Shown: piece after piece, positions 6,598 through 6,814 of the stretch
How positions within the stretch are numbered: position 1 is the stretch's first letter
Layout: every line of letters starts with the position of its first letter
Source: JAVVFH01 sp032250585
GTDB lineage: Bacteria > Pseudomonadota > Gammaproteobacteria > Xanthomonadales > SZUA-36
DNA length: 6,814 nt
Assembly (NCBI GenBank): GCA_032250585.1
Contig: JAVVFH010000189.1
Location: 1 to 6,814 of the forward strand
Direction of reading: 5' to 3'
Program-made: the position numbers and the translations under genes
Notes under the pieces: model-generated
The model's database searches: none
Told to the model about the DNA's origin: nothing
The model's input: the letters and a program-made list of their open reading frames with translations, nothing else

Positions 6598-6814
6598 TTA
6601 ACCCGCATCGGTCTGCAGTTTTTTCCAGGCGCTCGCCAGGCGTTTTGCGGAAACTTTCCCGGCGGTGCCCAGCCGCTGCGCAAACAGCGAAACCCGGTAC
6701 TCTTCCAGCAGCCAGCGGAAGCGGTCCATGTCGGCATCGTACAGGCGGCCGATTTCCAGCAGTTCCAGGTAGCGCCGCCACCAGGGTTCGACCAGGGCCT
6801 GACGTTCGGCGTCG
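6598..6814 (-). CDS. hrpA: ATP-dependent RNA helicase HrpA, C-terminal fragment
   Basis: A minus-strand frame enters at the window edge and ends at a TAA (complement at 6598-6600), giving 71 residues. The segment RWLLEEYRVSLFAQRLGT followed by VSAKRL and a final Trp-containing helix is what I recognise as the extreme C-terminus of HrpA, within the C-terminal DUF3418-type region of these DEAH-box helicases. HrpA unwinds RNA using ATP and in E. coli acts in mRNA processing and stalled-ribosome rescue. The helicase motor domains lie outside the window, so the assignment rests only on this tail. The gene runs in the same direction as relA, 176 bp upstream of it, and the frame is intact to its stop. 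Confidence 0.8.
   Translation of the reverse strand, partial: DAERQALVEPWWRRYLELLEIGRLYDADMDRFRWLLEEYRVSLFAQRLGTAGKVSAKRLASAWKKLQTDAG

Noticed and set aside
6506..6781. 91-codon minus-strand frame between hrpA and relA
   Set aside because: Its upstream part overlaps the HrpA C-terminus in another frame. The product resembles no family I recognise and is rich in Arg/Gly/Pro as expected for a shadow frame.

Overview
The window is GC-rich, densely coded DNA, most likely from a gammaproteobacterium. Three things suggest this: a monofunctional RelA of the gamma/betaproteobacterial type, an HrpA-type helicase C-terminus, and REP-like palindromes of the form GGAGCGGCTT(T/C)AGCCGCGA. Such palindromes are common in Xanthomonadales/Lysobacterales-like genomes. 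The order-level placement is an inference from these features only.

Layout: (1) 1-73, + strand: last codons of an unidentified gene, whose stop overlaps the next start as GTGA. (2) 70-4065, + strand: a very large (1331 aa) cytoplasmic multidomain glycosyltransferase, built as GT4-type domain, coiled coil, GT2 domain, GT4-like domain. It probably builds O-antigen or another surface polysaccharide and is probably the last gene of a polysaccharide operon. (3) 4066-4228: a repeat-filled convergent intergenic region with an inverted pair of REP-like palindromes, a 14-bp direct repeat on one side and a TCAAAAGC repeat cluster on the other. On the minus strand, one REP hairpin followed by a T-rich tract looks like the relA terminator. 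(4) 4229-6421, - strand: complete relA, the ribosome-associated (p)ppGpp synthetase. (5) 6422-6597: intergenic, with one more REP-like palindrome immediately upstream of the relA start codon. (6) 6598-6814, - strand: C-terminal 71 residues of an HrpA-like ATP-dependent RNA helicase, running off the window edge.

The window joins two functional blocks that meet tail to tail: the end of a surface-polysaccharide operon (+) and a housekeeping/stress block hrpA then relA (-). The REP-like pair sits at the junction, and a single copy of the same repeat sits in the relA leader, so relA is flanked on both sides by the same repeat family. I see no tRNA, rRNA, CRISPR array, IS element or transposase. 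I do not see a clearly new multi-gene system. The most unusual items are the three-domain glycosyltransferase with its altered last domain and the REP hairpin on the relA translation start.
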